44,446 nucleotides of DNA. It comes from Gemmataceae bacterium. GTDB taxonomy: Bacteria > Planctomycetota > Planctomycetia > Gemmatales > Gemmataceae. Below are positions 16,521 through 25,438 of the stretch, one piece after another (positions within the stretch are counted from its first letter, which is position 1; every line of letters starts with the position of its first letter). The position numbers were made by a program, and so were the translations under genes. Location: assembly GCA_026419115.1 (NCBI GenBank), contig JAOAAA010000013.1, positions 1-44,446 of the forward strand, read 5' to 3'. The notes beneath the pieces were generated by a model, which was not told the origin of the DNA, did no database searches, and saw only the letters and a list, made by a program, of their open reading frames with translations.

Positions 16521-16526
16521 TATAAT
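16521..16526 (+). promoter_or_regulatory. Candidate -10 element (TATAAT)
   Basis: A perfect TATAAT lies 44 bp upstream of the CNNM/CBS gene start. TTGAAA at 16493-16498 is 22 bp upstream, too far for an ideal sigma-70 pair, so only the -10 is well supported. Confidence 0.35.
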
Positions 16527-16569
16527 TGCAGTAACTGAGAATTCCAATCTTTGTAGTAGGATTCATCCC

Positions 16570-17676
16570 TTGTTTGTATTGGGTCTGTTGGCTATCCCAG
16601 CATTGATTGCCATCAATGCCTATTTCGTGGCCATTGAATTTGCACTGGTGGCCATGCGGAAAACCCGTATCGAAGAGCTAGTGAAGCAAGGGGTTCGTGG
16701 CGCCCAATCGGTTTTGAAAGCACATGAAGATTTAGATCGTTCGGTGGCGGCTGCCCAATTAGGAATCACGGTGGCCAGCATTGCGCTGGGGGCGGTCGGG
16801 GAATCGGTTCTAGCTCATTACTTGGTCGATCTTTTTGATTCGCTTCCCAATTCTTGGGAATGGATTCCGCGACACGCTCTGGCGACGGGGATTTCGGTCG
16901 TGTTCATCACCATCTTCCATGTGATTCTTGGCGAACAGGTTCCCAAATTGATGGCCATTCAAACGGCAGACCGGATTGCTTTATGGACTTCGCGGCCTTT
17001 GTTGATTTTTAGTCGCCTGTGTGGGCCGATTTTGAAACTTATGAATTTCATGGGCAACGTGATCCTCAAAATGTTGGGTTTCAAACCCGGAACGGGGCAC
17101 GATCATGCCCCTTCGGTTCAAGAATTAGGGATGATTGTGGAAGACACCCACGAGGCGGGGCTACTCGATTCGCATCAGGCTTTTATGTTGCAGAATGTGT
17201 TCCGCTTATCCGCCAAAACGGTGAAAGAAGTGATGCTGCCTGTGGATAAGATGGATGCACTTGAGAAACGAACCCCCTTTAACAAGGTTTTAGAATTTGT
17301 TCGCCAGTGTGGGCATACCCGTATTCCGGTTTACGATAAGAGCATTGATAATATCGTTGGCATTTTGAACACGAAAAACCTGTTCTACTTTTTTACTCTC
17401 GGCGGGGTCATGTTGTTGGAAGATGCGATTTATGATGCCGATTTTCTCGATCCAGATCAGACGATTGGCACGGCCTTGCAGTTGTTCCGCAATACCCGCC
17501 GCCCGATGGCGATTGTCCGAAATAAACAAGGCAAGGTTTTAGGATTGCTGACTTTGGAAGACGTTTTGGAAGAGATCGTTGGCGAACTCGAAGATGAACA
17601 CGACGTATCCATTCCCATCAAGCCCCGACCCAGAGTCGGGGGAACAGGGAGTGGAGGAAGCAGTCGCGCTGGTTAG
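16570..17676 (+). CDS. CNNM/CorC-family membrane protein with CBS domains
   Basis: A 368-residue inner-membrane protein of the HlyC/CorC (CNNM, DUF21) family, linked to magnesium or cobalt efflux and metal homeostasis. The N-terminal DUF21 domain (about 1-190) has hydrophobic helices starting FVLGLLAIPALIAINAYFV, followed by the family segment AAAQLGITVASIALGAVGE and FHVILGEQVPKLMA. A pair of CBS repeats follows (about 205-340; TVKEVMLPVDKM, HTRIPVYDKSIDNIVGILN, LGLLTLEDVLEEIVGE). The usual C-terminal CorC_HlyC domain is absent; the protein stops after a short Pro/Gly tail. The start is TTG at 16570, since a stop lies shortly upstream in frame and no ATG precedes the first helix; AGGA at 16558 may be the ribosome-binding site. 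Confidence 0.88.
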   Translation: MFVLGLLAIPALIAINAYFVAIEFALVAMRKTRIEELVKQGVRGAQSVLKAHEDLDRSVAAAQLGITVASIALGAVGESVLAHYLVDLFDSLPNSWEWIPRHALATGISVVFITIFHVILGEQVPKLMAIQTADRIALWTSRPLLIFSRLCGPILKLMNFMGNVILKMLGFKPGTGHDHAPSVQELGMIVEDTHEAGLLDSHQAFMLQNVFRLSAKTVKEVMLPVDKMDALEKRTPFNKVLEFVRQCGHTRIPVYDKSIDNIVGILNTKNLFYFFTLGGVMLLEDAIYDADFLDPDQTIGTALQLFRNTRRPMAIVRNKQGKVLGLLTLEDVLEEIVGELEDEHDVSIPIKPRPRVGGTGSGGSSRAG

Positions 17677-17697
17677 AGAGCGAAAGGAAGCAGAGAG

Positions 17698-18756
17698 TTA
17701 TTCTTGGTTGGAAACAAGGCCATCGCTGGCCCCTTGCAGAATCGCCCAATTGGCAGGGGTGATCGAATCGCGAATGAAACGAACCGAGCCATCGCCCATG
17801 CAGGCTTGCACGCCACCGGTGTGCCGGCTACGAGATTGTGCTTGGCCATTCGAGCAACCGGCACAAGCACCCATTCCCATATTGGGGTTATCGGCAGGCA
17901 TATAAATATCGTCGCACATGCGCCATTTGGTGTTGGTACCATCATTGGGACCTGAGCAATCCCCCGTGCCCCCGCCCCCTGCAATGCTCGCACCCGGTTG
18001 ACCTAAGGCCCAAGAACCACGACGATCGTTCGCATCCCAACCGATGCGAATTTCTTGCACCATAATCGTGTTGGAGCTTCCATCGGGAATGTTGGCGATC
18101 GACATTCCGCCGCCGTTCCATTGATCGGTAGGCCAACTCACTCCGGGCGTGTTGACGCCTGCGAAGTTCCCACTACTCACGCCGCCATTGAAAACCCCCG
18201 TACCGTACAGGCTGCCCGGACCGGCATTGATGGCGTAGTTGCCACGCGCCCAGCCTCCTCCGTATTGTGTGTTCCAGCCATTAAAGGGAACATCCTGACC
18301 CGAATCGGCAGGGCAAAGGTAGGTCTTGATTTTCACGGAGCGAACGTTGATCCAACTGGTATCGCCGGTGGTTCGCCACAATTGGGCTTGGGCCAAGTTC
18401 GCCAATGCATCTTGTTCGATGTACGAAAGAATCAACACGGCCCAGTTCGGACCCATGGGGGTTCCATCCCAGTTGGCCATTCCGAGCGTGTCGAAGTTGG
18501 TCACCCAACTCGTTTGGACCGCTGGTGGTAAATAGCCACCGTTGCTATCGGCATAGTTATGTAAAGCTAAACCCAGTTGTTTCAGGTTGTTCGAGCAGGT
18601 GGATTTGTTGGCGGCCGCACGGACCTTTTGCACGGCAGGTAACAATAAGCCGATGAGGATCGCAATGATGGCGATCACTACGAGTAACTCAATGAGGGTA
18701 AACCCAGAACGTCGTCTCGGTTTTTTCCGGAGGAGTGAATTGATCATAAACTCCAT
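17698..18756 (-). CDS. DUF1559 secreted protein with prepilin-type leader
   Basis: Planctomycete DUF1559 (SBP_bac_10-type) family member of 352 residues. A basic N-terminus is followed by the type IV prepilin methylation/leader motif [19 protein letters not shown] (residues 18-36) and the [13 protein letters not shown] helix, suggesting processing by prepilin peptidase and export as a pseudopilin-like protein. The family C-terminal signature GDGSVRFI is present. Function is unknown; these proteins are massively paralogous in planctomycetes. Either ATG 18756 or 18747 could be the start; the GGAG lies ambiguously between them. It is convergent with the CNNM/CBS gene (21 bp gap) and has a 756-bp AT-rich upstream region. 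It is more diverged from the other two DUF1559 genes here than they are from each other. Confidence 0.92.
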   Translation of the reverse strand: MEFMINSLLRKKPRRRSGFTLIELLVVIAIIAILIGLLLPAVQKVRAAANKSTCSNNLKQLGLALHNYADSNGGYLPPAVQTSWVTNFDTLGMANWDGTPMGPNWAVLILSYIEQDALANLAQAQLWRTTGDTSWINVRSVKIKTYLCPADSGQDVPFNGWNTQYGGGWARGNYAINAGPGSLYGTGVFNGGVSSGNFAGVNTPGVSWPTDQWNGGGMSIANIPDGSSNTIMVQEIRIGWDANDRRGSWALGQPGASIAGGGGTGDCSGPNDGTNTKWRMCDDIYMPADNPNMGMGACAGCSNGQAQSRSRHTGGVQACMGDGSVRFIRDSITPANWAILQGASDGLVSNQE

Positions 18757-19512
18757 TCTCCATGATTTAATGGTGAAAAATAATTAACAATTCTGTGGTA
18801 TCACTCACTCAATTTCGATACATTGGCTCGATCAAAATTGAGTCTTGTGATAACAGTTGAAAAGTTCTCCATATCACAAATACTCAAAACAAAAATCAAT
18901 CTTTCTGGATTCATCCTAAATTACCGATGATGATAAGGATGTGAATTAAAACATAAATTTTGACTCATGAGCATTCGTTGATAGGTTCTCATGATCTCTA
19001 CAAAATTATGGAGATTTTTCATTAATCACTGCTTCATTACTCATCATTATTTCACGAATTTTTTTCGAGATTTGGAGATGCTCTGAGAGTTAGCCTAATG
19101 GCCATGATCCGTCATCCGATTGAAAAAGAAATGGGCCACAATTTATGCTCCATCACATTCATAAGAATATATATTATATCATAGTCATAAGAATATATTA
19201 TGCATTACATTCATAAGAATACATCTTCTATCATATTCAAATGAATAAGCAGACAAAAACAGAATGAAACAACTCAATGTTATCGCAATATCACTATATC
19301 ATGATGATTATCACATCACAATATCATTACATTCAATGATTGATAGGTAACATATCACTCTAACTATTCTATGATTCTGTAATTAAATATATTTGATAGG
19401 GCCTTTTAAGATTTGGATAATCTGAAATGATTGATGTCCACGAATCATTGCAACATATTTATGTTTGAACAGATTTGATTGGGTTGCTTATGGATAGATG
19501 CTTCTGATGGGA
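18757..19512. other. AT-rich gene-free region upstream of DUF1559 gene
   Basis: This is 756 bp with no supportable gene and conspicuously higher A+T than its surroundings, rich in CATCA, TATCA and ATTCAT words. It contains the 26-bp tandem repeat at 19159-19236 and several TATATT/TATAAT-like words. It separates two minus-strand genes and could be a long regulatory region for the DUF1559 gene, a degraded insertion, or a structural (curved DNA) element. Confidence 0.7.
19159..19236. repeat. Tandem repeat, 26 bp x3
   Basis: Three consecutive 26-bp units begin at 19159, 19185 and 19211, each opening TCATAAGAATA and often closing in TATCAT. A fourth, decayed unit (TCAAATGAATAAG) starts at 19237. 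The spacing of exactly 26 bp is close to two and a half helical turns. Confidence 0.85.
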
Positions 19513-20367
19513 TTAGGACTGCTTTAAGTGAAATTTGTTTTTGAAAGTAAGGCTGACCAGATCGTTCAGGCTTCCTGAGCGTAAACCACCTAAATCGAGG
19601 GTAACAAATTTGAACCCGAGTTCTTTTAGGGTCGAATGAACCTGTGCCATGAGTTGTGGATTCGTGAACCAAACGAGATTTTCGATGGGCACTTCGATTC
19701 GAGCTAAATCCCCTTCATGATAACGAACACGACAATCGGCCAACCCGAGCGATCGCAAAAAAGATTCGGCCTTTTCTACCCGAAGAGTTCGTTCGGGGGT
19801 CACTTCGAGACCGGGAGCTAAACGACTAGAAAGACATGGCGAGGCGGGCTTATCGAAAACGGGAAGATTCCAGTATTGGGCTAGGTCACGAATCTCTTTT
19901 TTGCGGAACCCCAATTCCTGTAATGGGTGACGCACGCCTCTTTCTGCAGCGGCTGTCAAACCGGGGCGATAATCCCCTAGATCATCGACATTGGCCCCGC
20001 TACAGATCACTTCGAGTTGATATTGAGGTAATAACGGGATCAGAGTATCGTACAGGTTGCTTTTGCAGTAGTAGCAGCGATCCCCTTGGTTGCGAAGATA
20101 ATTTTCGTCGGCAAATTCGGTGGTCTGGATCAGCTCGTGACGGATGCCAATTTGTCGAGCCACGGCAATGGCATCTTGCAAATCGCGCCGGGCGACGCTG
20201 GGGCTATCGGCCGTGAAGGCCACAGCACGATTTCCAAGGGCAAGGTAACTGGCCTGAGCGACCACTGCGGAATCGACCCCACCGCTTAAGGCCACAGCCA
20301 CCCCTCGGTAGTTCCGGAGATGGTCAACAAGACTCTCGGCACGACTAGCAAGATTCGTATTCACCAT
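19513..20367 (-). CDS. larE: ATP-dependent sacrificial sulfur transferase LarE
   Basis: LarE supplies sulfur for the nickel-pincer nucleotide cofactor of lactate racemase and related enzymes. It activates the substrate with ATP and gives up the sulfur of its own cysteine. The 284-residue product has the PP-loop ALSGGVDSAVVA (residues 26-37), CYYCK (98-102), the SGANVDDLGDYRPG segment and the sacrificial-cysteine motif SPCLSSR (C178, matching Cys176 of the Lactobacillus enzyme). Start ATG 20367. larB and larC are not in the window. It is divergent from the HEAT-repeat gene, sharing a 241-bp upstream region. Confidence 0.93.
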   Translation of the reverse strand: MVNTNLASRAESLVDHLRNYRGVAVALSGGVDSAVVAQASYLALGNRAVAFTADSPSVARRDLQDAIAVARQIGIRHELIQTTEFADENYLRNQGDRCYYCKSNLYDTLIPLLPQYQLEVICSGANVDDLGDYRPGLTAAAERGVRHPLQELGFRKKEIRDLAQYWNLPVFDKPASPCLSSRLAPGLEVTPERTLRVEKAESFLRSLGLADCRVRYHEGDLARIEVPIENLVWFTNPQLMAQVHSTLKELGFKFVTLDLGGLRSGSLNDLVSLTFKNKFHLKQS

Positions 20368-20608
20368 GAATATTGTAGCTAGACCTCAGACTGGCGACAG
20401 GCACTTTTCCGGCAACCCTTTTGGTGCGAAAAAAAAATTATTGTGAGGGTTTGAGCAATCACCTTAGGCCCCTTATTTTTATGAGAATTTAGTTCGGATT
20501 TTAACAAATGTGTCGATTATTTTGGATATGTCGATTTTTTGTTCTAGTGTTTGGCTATCCCGTTGAATGATTCCCCCCAAATGAATCCTTCCAACAGAAT
20601 GACCAACC

Positions 20609-21331
20609 ATGAGCGTAGCCGCCAACAAACGTGCCAAAGCGATCCAAAGTAACCTCAACCCGAATGCGTTGGTACGCCGAATTCTCTTTACCGTATTAAG
20701 TGGTTCTCTTCCCGATGAGTGCATCGGCGATGCTTTCTACGTCCTCAGTGGAGCACTCAATTCTCCCGATGAAGATATTCGTGCGTTATCCGTCATTGGA
20801 ATTTCCGAACTAGGTGTCGAGCCGATTCGTGTGATTCCCTATTTGATTGATTCGCTGAACGATTCCTCGGTCCACGTCCGACGTCGGGCGGCCCGAGCTT
20901 TAGGGGACATGGGGCCGACCGCTGCCAATGCTTTGCCTCATCTTCTGGTTGCTTTGGAAGACGACCAAATGAGCGTGGGGCTGGAAGCCTTGGCTGCGAT
21001 TGGTCGAATCGGTCCCGATGCCGCACCGGCGGTTCCCAAAATTCTCCCCTTATTGGCCCATGAAGATATGCGGGTTCGCACCGTCGCTCAGAATAGTTTG
21101 CGACGCATCGGCTCGGTGGCAGTCCCCGATTTGGTCAAGGCTCTCAGCGAACCGAATGCGATCTTGCGTGAGAAAGCCGCAGCCGTTTTGGGGATGATCC
21201 GAGCTTCTCGTGATGAAGTGGTGACCGCATTGCTAGAAACCAGTTTTGATCCCGATCCGGATGTGCGATTAGCGGCTCGACAAGCGCTGGATCGATTATG
21301 CCTCGAATCTTCAGTCGGTTCTCGCTTCTAG
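20609..21331 (+). CDS. HEAT-repeat protein
   Basis: A 240-residue soluble protein made of about five to six HEAT-like helical repeats. Examples are DIRALSVIGISELGVEP, HVRRRAARALGDMGPTAANAL, LEALAAIGRIGPDAAPAV, RVRTVAQNSLRRIGSVAVP, LREKAAAVLGMIRAS and DVRLAARQALDRL, each about 35-38 residues apart. The repeats resemble the PBS-lyase type and serve protein-protein interaction; no partner is evident. No signal peptide. Start ATG 20609 without a clear ribosome-binding site. It converges on the aldose epimerase gene 27 bp downstream, with a hairpin terminator between. Confidence 0.88.
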   Translation: MSVAANKRAKAIQSNLNPNALVRRILFTVLSGSLPDECIGDAFYVLSGALNSPDEDIRALSVIGISELGVEPIRVIPYLIDSLNDSSVHVRRRAARALGDMGPTAANALPHLLVALEDDQMSVGLEALAAIGRIGPDAAPAVPKILPLLAHEDMRVRTVAQNSLRRIGSVAVPDLVKALSEPNAILREKAAAVLGMIRASRDEVVTALLETSFDPDPDVRLAARQALDRLCLESSVGSRF

Positions 21332-21334
21332 TTC

Positions 21335-21360
21335 ATTCCCCTATCTGCGTGGGGAATTTT
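21335..21360 (+). terminator. Intrinsic terminator between convergent genes
   Basis: ATTCCCC (21335-21341) pairs with GGGGAAT (21351-21357) over a 9-nt loop and is followed by TTT, 4 bp after the HEAT gene stop. The T-run is short. The stem also lies just past the stop of the opposing gene, so it may act in both directions. Confidence 0.6.
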
Positions 21361-22375
21361 AGATTTCGCGATCGGGGTTCCAACGCAACTCAATCGCACT
21401 TGACCAAATTCCCTCTACCGGCAACACCCGCCAACCCGAATCAATATCCCGCTCCATCAGATTGGGAGCATCGGTCGCACAGGTGTATGGTTCCCAGCAG
21501 ATGGCCTGTCGATGGGCCGGAGTAAAGATCACCGATTCGCGAAAATCGCGGCTAGCCCAGATTTCTAAGGCCCCATTCTGATTCTCCACCCCGAGCGCTG
21601 CCCAGCAGAAGAGTTGATCATGGGTCGGTCCAGCAAGCGGGTCCAAATCAGTATACAGCGTATCCGGTTGACTCATGCCGATCATTCGCGGACGATTCCA
21701 ATTCAAATCATCGGGAAGAGGTTTCTTCTCACCGGTGGGCAAATTATTGATGGTTTCCCAAACGTGGCGAGCCGGAGCATGAAGCCGTACTTGGGAAACG
21801 TCGGAAATTCCTGAGAAACAAAAGTAAGGATGAATGCCAAAGCCGAAAGGGAAAGCCGTTGGACCAACGTTTTGCACCCGCACTTCGATTCGTAGATACG
21901 TTTCAAAAAGGCGATAGGTGACCGAAAGAATCGCATCGCCCGGCCACAATTCCGCATGATTGGGTAGATCGACACTGAGTTGAAAATCGCCATGCAACCA
22001 AGCCGATTTGCTATCACTTCCATAGCCGACAACACGCCAAGGATTACGGGGGGCAAAGCCGTGAATCGCATGGGATTGGGTCGAATCGTTTTTGGGAAGT
22101 TGGTATTTCTTTCCTTCAAAGTGCAAAACACCGTCCGTAAGCCGATTGGGAAAGGGAAACAATATGGGGATACCCGAACGGGTCGGCACCGGATTGGTCT
22201 CCCATTCCGGAGAGCAGTAGAGCAGATCGCGACCTTGTTGAGTCCATTTCAGGCAATTGAAACCGTGAGCCGGCCAGATGTGAATTTCCGTAGCCCGATC
22301 ATCGCGAAAGAGCCGGTAGACGTCACTGGTTTTGCCGCCAGCCGTGCGTTGTTCGGTTTCGATGTGGTATTTCAT
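21359..22375 (-). CDS. Aldose 1-epimerase family protein
   Basis: A 338-residue galactose-mutarotase-like protein, interconverting anomers of an aldose or hexose-6-phosphate. Seen are the conserved SGIPILFPFPNR stretch near residue 70, HGFAPRNPW with the likely catalytic histidine, GFGIHPYF with a second histidine, and the C-terminal CWEPYTCATDAPN with the expected glutamate. The ATG at 22375 (MKYHIETEQRT) begins the domain directly; the 20-residue extension to 22435 is unsupported. Sugar specificity cannot be told. It is convergent with the HEAT gene and divergent from the cas operon. Confidence 0.88.
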   Translation of the reverse strand: MKYHIETEQRTAGGKTSDVYRLFRDDRATEIHIWPAHGFNCLKWTQQGRDLLYCSPEWETNPVPTRSGIPILFPFPNRLTDGVLHFEGKKYQLPKNDSTQSHAIHGFAPRNPWRVVGYGSDSKSAWLHGDFQLSVDLPNHAELWPGDAILSVTYRLFETYLRIEVRVQNVGPTAFPFGFGIHPYFCFSGISDVSQVRLHAPARHVWETINNLPTGEKKPLPDDLNWNRPRMIGMSQPDTLYTDLDPLAGPTHDQLFCWAALGVENQNGALEIWASRDFRESVIFTPAHRQAICWEPYTCATDAPNLMERDIDSGWRVLPVEGIWSSAIELRWNPDREI

Positions 22376-22544
22376 AGGTGCGATCCTTGCCCAACAAAGG
22401 CGAAAGAGAAAAAGCACGAATAAGCTATGCCCCACAATAAGCTAGAAAAACGGTGCCTGAAGAAAAGAGCCTCTCACCGAAACGCCCTTTAGTACAAGAT
22501 TCAAAGAGTGGATAGTGGAAAAGAAATTCAAAAGGAACAAAGGT

Positions 22545-22570
22545 TCAAGGTTGAAGATCAAGGTTGAAGA
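22545..22570. repeat. Tandem 13-bp duplication
   Basis: TCAAGGTTGAAGA occurs twice head to tail at 22545-22557 and 22558-22570 without mismatch, upstream of the candidate cas promoter. Confidence 0.9.
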
Positions 22571-22600
22571 AAAAAAAGAAATTTTCTGGTGCAACTGTCA

Positions 22601-22629
22601 TTGCAATGCCACCTCGATGGCAATACAGT
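22601..22629 (+). promoter_or_regulatory. Candidate cas promoter with dyad in spacer
   Basis: TTGCAA (22601-22606) and TACAGT (22624-22629), each four of six to consensus, are spaced exactly 17 bp. The spacer contains the inverted repeat TGCCA (22607-22611)/TGGCA (22618-22622), well placed for a repressor to block RNA polymerase. Transcription would begin near 22636, leaving a leader of about 134 nt before cas3. Confidence 0.35.
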
Positions 22630-22769
22630 GTAAGGCATTTATGAATCGACCAAGAGATAACCGCGCCCAAAAACCAAATAATCCAACAAAGAAGAGACTT
22701 TCTCAGTAAGGGGACAGAGCAGGGTCTCACACACCCAACAAAACCGATGGGTTCGATCATTGAGGAGCT

Positions 22770-25436
22770 ATGAGCACGCAGTCTTATTCACAGTGGTTTA
22801 CCGCCTTGACGGGCCATGATTCACCACGTCCTTGGCAAGTCGAACTGGCTAAAGCCCAAGATTGTCGAAATCGACTCATTCGGATTCCAACCGGATTGGG
22901 GAAGACGGAAGGTGTCTTATCTACTTGGAGCTATTACCACCTTCATAAAGGGGATACCGGTTGGCCTCGGCGGCTGATTTGGTGCTTGCCGATGCGAGTA
23001 TTGGTGGAACAAACTGAACAGGTTGCACGACGGATTGCAGACCGAATCCCAGAAGAAAAACGTCCCACGATCCACATCGCAATGGGTGGTGAAGACAGTG
23101 GCGAATGGTTTCTTCATCCGGAAAGACCCGCTGTGATCATCGGCACTCAGGATATGTTATTGTCGCGTGCTTTGAATCGTGGTTATGCAAGTGCGCGAGC
23201 CCGCTGGCCGATGGAGTTCGGCTTGTTGAATCAGGACTGCCTTTGGGTGATGGATGAAGTTCAGCTAATGGATGTGGGCCTTGCGACTTCGGCCCAACTG
23301 CAAGCGTTTCGTGATGACGATCAGGCGAAGCATCTACGCCCCTGCTATACCTGGTGGATGAGTGCCACCCTTCAACCCAACTGGTTGCACACCGTTGATA
23401 CTGCCGCATATCACGCTGTTTGGGTGCAGAATCCCTGCGAAGTCCCTGCCAACCAGCGGAGCGGCGGTTTATGGAACATTACCAAAGCAGCCACAACGGC
23501 CACCATCGCAGCAGACGCCCAAGAACGTTTTGCAGATCGAATCCTCAAAGAACATGCCAAACTGAGCGACGGGCAATTCGGCAAGATCACCTTGGTTGTG
23601 TGCAACACCGTCGATCGGGCCTGTCAGACGTTTGATGCGATTGTGAAACAGCGTTCTGGGGAAACGCGGCTCATCCATAGTCGATTTCGGCCCGCTGATC
23701 GGGAGAATTGGCGCACGGAATTCCTCAACAAAGCTGCCTGCCAAAAAGGGGTGGATCGTATCATTGTGGCCACGCAGGTGGTAGAAGCAGGCGTCGATAT
23801 TTCCGCGGGTTGCCTCATCACGGAACTGGCCCCTTGGCCCAGCTTGGTACAGCGATTCGGTCGCTGTGCAAGATATGGCGGCAGTGGAAGTGTCTTGGTC
23901 GTTGATCGTGGTCGAGATGAGAAGTTGGCGGCTCCCTATCGACCCGAAGAACTCGAGAGTGCCTGGGACACCATCCAGCAACTCCGCGATGTGGGTATCA
24001 AGGCACTGGAAGATCACGAGCGATCGCTCGATGAGGACGCTCGCCGACGGCTCTACCCTTATTCCCCCACACATCTGCTGCTTCGCAAAGAGTTCGACGA
24101 GATGTTCGACACAACGCCCGATTTGACCGGTGCGGACCTAGACATCAGCCGATTCATTCGCTCCGGTGACGAGCGCGATCTGCAAGTCTTCTGGTTGGAC
24201 ATTCCGCCTGACAAAAAGAGCGAACGCGGTCCATCCAACAAACCCTCTGAAGACTACAAGCCCCATCGTCGGGAACTGTGTGCGATTCCGTTCCTGAAAG
24301 CCCGCGATTGGCTGTGTGAAAAAGACAAATCCAAATTGAAAGCGAAGATGCGAGCATGGGTGTGGGATTGGCTGGATGGGGAGTGGGTCGTGGCCACCCG
24401 TGAGGCGTTGTTACCGGGCCGAGTCGTTTGTGTCGCCAGTGACTGCGGCGGCTACCGACCCGATCGGGGCTTCGATGCGGCATCGAGTGAATCGGTGCCA
24501 CCAGTTGTCGAGCCGTCCATTGCCGACACTACCCGGGCATTGGAAGAAGCCGACGACCAGCAAGACGGCGAGCAGTTGAGTTTCAATCAATGGAAGACGA
24601 TTGCCTTCCACACCAAGGAGGTGGCGGAACAGGCCAAGGACATTGCTCAGAAAATCGGTTTGAAACAAGATTTAATCGAATTACTCGATTTAGCTGCCTT
24701 GTGGCACGACTGGGGCAAATCGCATCCAGCCTTCCAAGGATCCATTCGCGGTAACGTGCAAACCCCACGTTTGAACCGCATGGACTTAGCCAAAGCGCCG
24801 AACGACTGCTGGCCAAAGAAGTACAAATATCGCTATCTCGACGACAGCGAGACTCGACCAGCTTTTCGGCACGAACTAGCCAGTGCCTTGGGTTTGTTTG
24901 CTCTGCTTGAAGTGTACCAACCGACACACGAAGCTCTCCTTGGACCGTGGAAGGAACTCTTCGAGCAATTGAAGCAACCATGGCCACAAAATCAATCTGC
25001 ACCGCCACCCACGCCATTGATTCAACGACTTTTGAACTGCAAAGCAACTGATTTTGATCTGGTGGCTTATCTTGTTGCAAGTCACCATGGTAAAGTGAGG
25101 GTGGCTCTTCATGCTGCCCCGAAAGATCAGGACTACCACGATCAAGACGGCCGAGGATTACCGATCCGAGGAATTCGTGAGGGGGACCGTTTACCGAGTG
25201 TTGTTTTGGTACTGGGCGAACCACCAGTTCCGGAAGTCCCGCTTACTTTGGCTCCGGCAAACTTAGGTCTTTCGTTTCGGACTGGGAAAAGTTGGCGGGA
25301 GCGATGTCTTGGTTTACAAGAACTTCACGGGCCGGCGGCATTAGCATTCCTTGAGGCGATCCTTCGAGCAGCGGATATTCGCGCCTCGCAATTGAAAACC
25401 GAAGACCCCACATTGAAGACGAAGGAGAACTCATAA
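22770..25436 (+). CDS. cas3: Type I-G CRISPR helicase-nuclease Cas3
   Basis: Cas3 is recruited by the Cascade-like complex to unwind and degrade invading DNA. This 888-residue protein has an N-terminal SF2 helicase and a C-terminal HD nuclease, the order typical of type I-G (I-U). Helicase motifs are intact: RIPTGLGKTEG (Walker A, K45), MDEVQ (161-165), SATL (198-201), ATQVVEAGVDIS (334-345) and QRFGRCARYG (361-370). HD nuclease residues are H613, H645-D646 with K649 (WHDWGK), H700 (RHE) and H771-H772 (SHHGK). All look functional. Start ATG 22770 with GAGGAG close upstream. First gene of the operon; the csx17 ATG follows its stop by 2 bp. Confidence 0.93.
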   Translation: MSTQSYSQWFTALTGHDSPRPWQVELAKAQDCRNRLIRIPTGLGKTEGVLSTWSYYHLHKGDTGWPRRLIWCLPMRVLVEQTEQVARRIADRIPEEKRPTIHIAMGGEDSGEWFLHPERPAVIIGTQDMLLSRALNRGYASARARWPMEFGLLNQDCLWVMDEVQLMDVGLATSAQLQAFRDDDQAKHLRPCYTWWMSATLQPNWLHTVDTAAYHAVWVQNPCEVPANQRSGGLWNITKAATTATIAADAQERFADRILKEHAKLSDGQFGKITLVVCNTVDRACQTFDAIVKQRSGETRLIHSRFRPADRENWRTEFLNKAACQKGVDRIIVATQVVEAGVDISAGCLITELAPWPSLVQRFGRCARYGGSGSVLVVDRGRDEKLAAPYRPEELESAWDTIQQLRDVGIKALEDHERSLDEDARRRLYPYSPTHLLLRKEFDEMFDTTPDLTGADLDISRFIRSGDERDLQVFWLDIPPDKKSERGPSNKPSEDYKPHRRELCAIPFLKARDWLCEKDKSKLKAKMRAWVWDWLDGEWVVATREALLPGRVVCVASDCGGYRPDRGFDAASSESVPPVVEPSIADTTRALEEADDQQDGEQLSFNQWKTIAFHTKEVAEQAKDIAQKIGLKQDLIELLDLAALWHDWGKSHPAFQGSIRGNVQTPRLNRMDLAKAPNDCWPKKYKYRYLDDSETRPAFRHELASALGLFALLEVYQPTHEALLGPWKELFEQLKQPWPQNQSAPPPTPLIQRLLNCKATDFDLVAYLVASHHGKVRVALHAAPKDQDYHDQDGRGLPIRGIREGDRLPSVVLVLGEPPVPEVPLTLAPANLGLSFRTGKSWRERCLGLQELHGPAALAFLEAILRAADIRASQLKTEDPTLKTKENS

Positions 25437-25438
25437 CC

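Larger units (their letters stand above)
22376..22769. other. Gene-free region between epimerase and cas operon
   Basis: This 394-bp divergent region contains a tandem 13-bp repeat (22545-22570), a candidate promoter with an internal dyad (22601-22629) and a possible 22-codon basic leader frame (ATG 22641 to TAA 22709; product starting MNRPRDNRAQ). No CRISPR repeat-spacer pattern is present. Confidence 0.5.

Noticed and set aside
19159-19236. 26-bp periodic repeat considered as a CRISPR array
   Set aside because: Units are directly adjacent with no spacers and are AT-rich and diverged; type I arrays have ~28-37 bp repeats separated by unique spacers.
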